Shown piece after piece: positions 62,114 to 64,000 of a DNA stretch of 64,000 bases. Every line of letters begins with the position of its first letter. Within the stretch, counting starts at the first letter, position 1. The stretch comes from Sellimonas catena. GTDB taxonomy: Bacteria > Bacillota > Clostridia > Lachnospirales > Lachnospiraceae. The position numbers were made by a program, and so were the translations under genes. The stretch is from the NCBI RefSeq assembly GCF_045063725.1, contig NZ_CP173695.1; one strand, 5' to 3'. The notes under the pieces are model-generated. The model made no database searches, had not been told where the DNA came from, and saw only the letters and a program-made list of their open reading frames with translations.

Positions 62114-63316
62114 ATGTCAAAAACTTCTTTAGACCGCCGGGTTGTAACTATAATGAATCACATTCACGCAGGCGTACTGTATTGTAAAAACGACCGGTAC
62201 TCTACCATATTGTACGCAAATGATTATTTTTATCAGATGATCGGTTATGAGAAGGATGAATTTGCCATTTTATTCAGCAACCGTTTTGCCGATCTGGTGG
62301 TGGATGATGTGGCCCCGATTCTGATATCGGTCAAGGAACATATCGCTCTTGGGAAAGATCTGGACTTCGAATACCGGATGCATAATAAAAAAGGGGAAAT
62401 CTTCTGGATTCACGACACCGCAAAATACGATCCGGAAAATGACAGCTGGTATGTCACGATCATGGATATTACTGAAATGAAAAGTCTGAAATATGAACGA
62501 GAGCGGCTGGAATTCTATCTCAATAACATGCCGAACAAAATTGTCATCTGCAATCTGGATACTACCATTATCTATAAAAACAGACAGGCAGCTCAGTGCA
62601 GTTATTTCAATTCTGAGGCCACTTCCCTGTATCAGCTGGAAAGAGGGCATGTTCTTGTGAAAAGCCTGGATGAGATCCTGTGCCGTGCGTCTGACGGAGA
62701 AACGCAGGAATATGAAACACGATACCGGAAAAATGGTGTATTTATCGGTCATGACAAAAACCGTCTGATCCCGATTTGCAATTCAGAAGGGAAAATCATG
62801 AATTATATGCAGGTCAGCGAAGATCTGCTGGCGAAAAGCGACGGACTGACACGTTTTCCTACCAGATCCATGTTTGAATACTATTTTTACTGTTTTACCG
62901 GTTCCAGACCTGATACTCCTGTTCATCTGATGATCATAGACGTCGACGAATTCAAAGGGATCAATGATACTTACGGTCACCGGACCGGAGATGAAATCAT
63001 ACGTATGACCGCGCGTAAACTCACTTCCATGCTTGGACCGGAAGATTACATCTGCCGCTTTGGCGGAGATGAATTTCTGATTCTGTTTGTTGACCAGGCG
63101 CTGGAAAATATCATAAAAAAAGCGCGGTATGTTCTGAATACCGCGCTTTTTCCGGACAGCATAGGGGGAACTACCATCCGGATCACCTACAGTGCCGGAA
63201 TCGCTTCACGCGGCTCCGGAGACGATTATGAAAGTCTGCTCCTGAAAGCCGACCGCGCTCTCTATCGCACAAAGGCAAATGGTAAAAACAATATTCATAT
63301 CTTCAACGGATCCTGA
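62114..63316 (+). CDS. Diguanylate cyclase with PAS sensor domains
   Basis: Protein of 400 residues. An N-terminal PAS fold (about 10-120: ILYANDYFYQMIGYEKDEFA, EIFWIHDTAKY, TIMDITEMKSL), a second PAS-like region (about 130-230), and a GGDEF domain (about 240-400) with TRFPTRSMFEYYF, DVDEFKGINDTYGH and the active site RFGGDEFLILF. It would make cyclic di-GMP in response to a signal sensed by PAS. No inhibitory RxxD site is clear. GGGAGG precedes the ATG. A terminator follows. Confidence 0.93.
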   Translation: MSKTSLDRRVVTIMNHIHAGVLYCKNDRYSTILYANDYFYQMIGYEKDEFAILFSNRFADLVVDDVAPILISVKEHIALGKDLDFEYRMHNKKGEIFWIHDTAKYDPENDSWYVTIMDITEMKSLKYERERLEFYLNNMPNKIVICNLDTTIIYKNRQAAQCSYFNSEATSLYQLERGHVLVKSLDEILCRASDGETQEYETRYRKNGVFIGHDKNRLIPICNSEGKIMNYMQVSEDLLAKSDGLTRFPTRSMFEYYFYCFTGSRPDTPVHLMIIDVDEFKGINDTYGHRTGDEIIRMTARKLTSMLGPEDYICRFGGDEFLILFVDQALENIIKKARYVLNTALFPDSIGGTTIRITYSAGIASRGSGDDYESLLLKADRALYRTKANGKNNIHIFNGS

Positions 63317-63338
63317 ATGTCACATCCGCCTCATTTTT

Positions 63339-63367
63339 CTCCGGAGAATGTCCTCCGGAGTTTTTTA
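63339..63367 (+). terminator. Terminator after the GGDEF gene
   Basis: CTCCGGA and TCCGGAG pair around a short loop, followed by TTTTTTAT; also close to the 3' end of the minus-strand ChW gene. Confidence 0.88.
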
Positions 63368-64000
63368 TATTTTCCTCATTTCGACTGCTTCCATTCTGAG
63401 AGACCGTCCGACTGTGCCAAGAGTGGACACGCCATCCGCCCGGGTCCACTGTGTCCATCCGGTTCCCTGAATATGTGCTCTCCACTCGAAATTTCCTTTC
63501 AGCCACAGACATTCCAGACGTTTCTTTTCCCCGGCCGTTCCGATCAAGGTATTCTGATTCACTGTCCCGTAGTCGATCCATCCTTCATCCTGAATATGGG
63601 CCTGTGCCTCGATATTGCCGCAGTGCTGGCTTTTAATCCGCAGGGCTTCAAGCCGGAGGGCGGATCCGGTCGTTCCAGCAGTCATGCCGTCCGCCATCCA
63701 GACGGTATCTCCGCTTCCCTGCACATGTGCCAGATAGGCAATATCCGCAACTTTGATTTCCACTGCCTCGATCTGCAGCGATTTCCCTTTTTCACCGGCC
63801 CACTGTCCGTTGACACACCACCTGCTCCATCCGAGATTTTTCTGGTGCACACGGTACAAATATACTGTATCCCCGGATTCAATTTTCAGTGCTTCGAGCC
63901 GTTTCTCCTGCCCGGTTGTTCCGATAATTGTAGATTCTGTAATATTTTTGTACAGTTTGTCACCGATATCCCGGATATGTACGGTCACATCCATATGATT
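63365..64000 (-). CDS. ChW-repeat surface protein, partial (runs off window)
   Basis: At least 210 residues of the C-terminal part. Clostridial hydrophobic W (ChW) repeats of ~47 residues: GWSRWCVNGQWAGEKGKSLQ, DTVWMADGMTAGTTGSALRL, GWIDYGTVNQNTLIGTAGEK, GWTQWTRADGVSTLGTVGRS, each followed by RLEAL or RMEAVEM. These domains mediate cell-surface or secreted functions in Clostridia. The frame is open to the window end, and the true start, signal peptide and other domains lie outside. Confidence 0.88.
   Translation of the reverse strand, partial: NHMDVTVHIRDIGDKLYKNITESTIIGTTGQEKRLEALKIESGDTVYLYRVHQKNLGWSRWCVNGQWAGEKGKSLQIEAVEIKVADIAYLAHVQGSGDTVWMADGMTAGTTGSALRLEALRIKSQHCGNIEAQAHIQDEGWIDYGTVNQNTLIGTAGEKKRLECLWLKGNFEWRAHIQGTGWTQWTRADGVSTLGTVGRSLRMEAVEMRKI

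Noticed and set aside
1..64000. tRNA or rRNA genes as attachment targets
   Set aside because: No tRNA cloverleaf or rRNA sequence was recognised on either strand; the attachment evidence points to rlmD.

Overview
The window looks like a gut Lachnospiraceae (Firmicutes, Clostridia) chromosome. The evidence is the AGGAGG-type ribosome sites, the T-run hairpin terminators, SpaA-type pili with a class C sortase, ChW repeats, DUF1836, DUF1848 and YerC genes, and the mobile-element families present. No rRNA or tRNA gene was seen. The species cannot be named from this sequence alone.

Layout. (1) 1-11.85 kb is accessory DNA: a frameshifted IS66 element, a GNAT/Nudix pair, a two-gene helicase-nuclease plus DEDDh exonuclease module, a RelBE-type toxin-antitoxin pair, a decayed four-gene cluster of unknown function, remnants of at least two large serine recombinases, and an IS3 element. 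(2) About 11.85-53.87 kb (42 kb) is read as one plasmid-like integrative mobilizable element inserted in the 23S rRNA methyltransferase gene rlmD. Its large serine recombinase lies at the left end and stops inside an rlmD-like VETVVLL segment. The same segment occurs in the chromosomal rlmD at the right end, where the sequence beyond it forms a new 3' end for the gene. (3) 53.9-64 kb is ordinary chromosome: rlmD, pcrA, a DUF1836 regulator, yerC, a PHP phosphoesterase, DUF1848, a lipoprotein, a GGDEF protein and a ChW-repeat protein that runs off the window.

The element carries a P4-type helicase/primase beside an iteron-like array, ParA with a ribbon-helix-helix partner, MobA/MobC with a hairpin-rich oriT candidate, an Xis-like protein, a small resolvase, a RadC-like protein, a type I restriction-modification operon with an extra unknown gene, a SpaA-type pilus operon, a large secreted Cys-repeat protein, and a ClpX-like ATPase operon. 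Two insertions have damaged it. An ISLre2 element (with 9-bp duplication) splits the integrase, so the element is probably locked in place. A 3.07-kb Tn7/Mu-like transposon (with 7-bp duplication) splits a ToxN/AbiQ-like toxin gene.

The most novel signal is a ~180-nt sequence present three times in the element, always on the minus strand between genes. A hairpin with an invariant GGGTGACGAA loop has a different but fully paired stem in each copy, and each copy ends in a terminator-like stem. This is direct covariation evidence for a structured RNA family.
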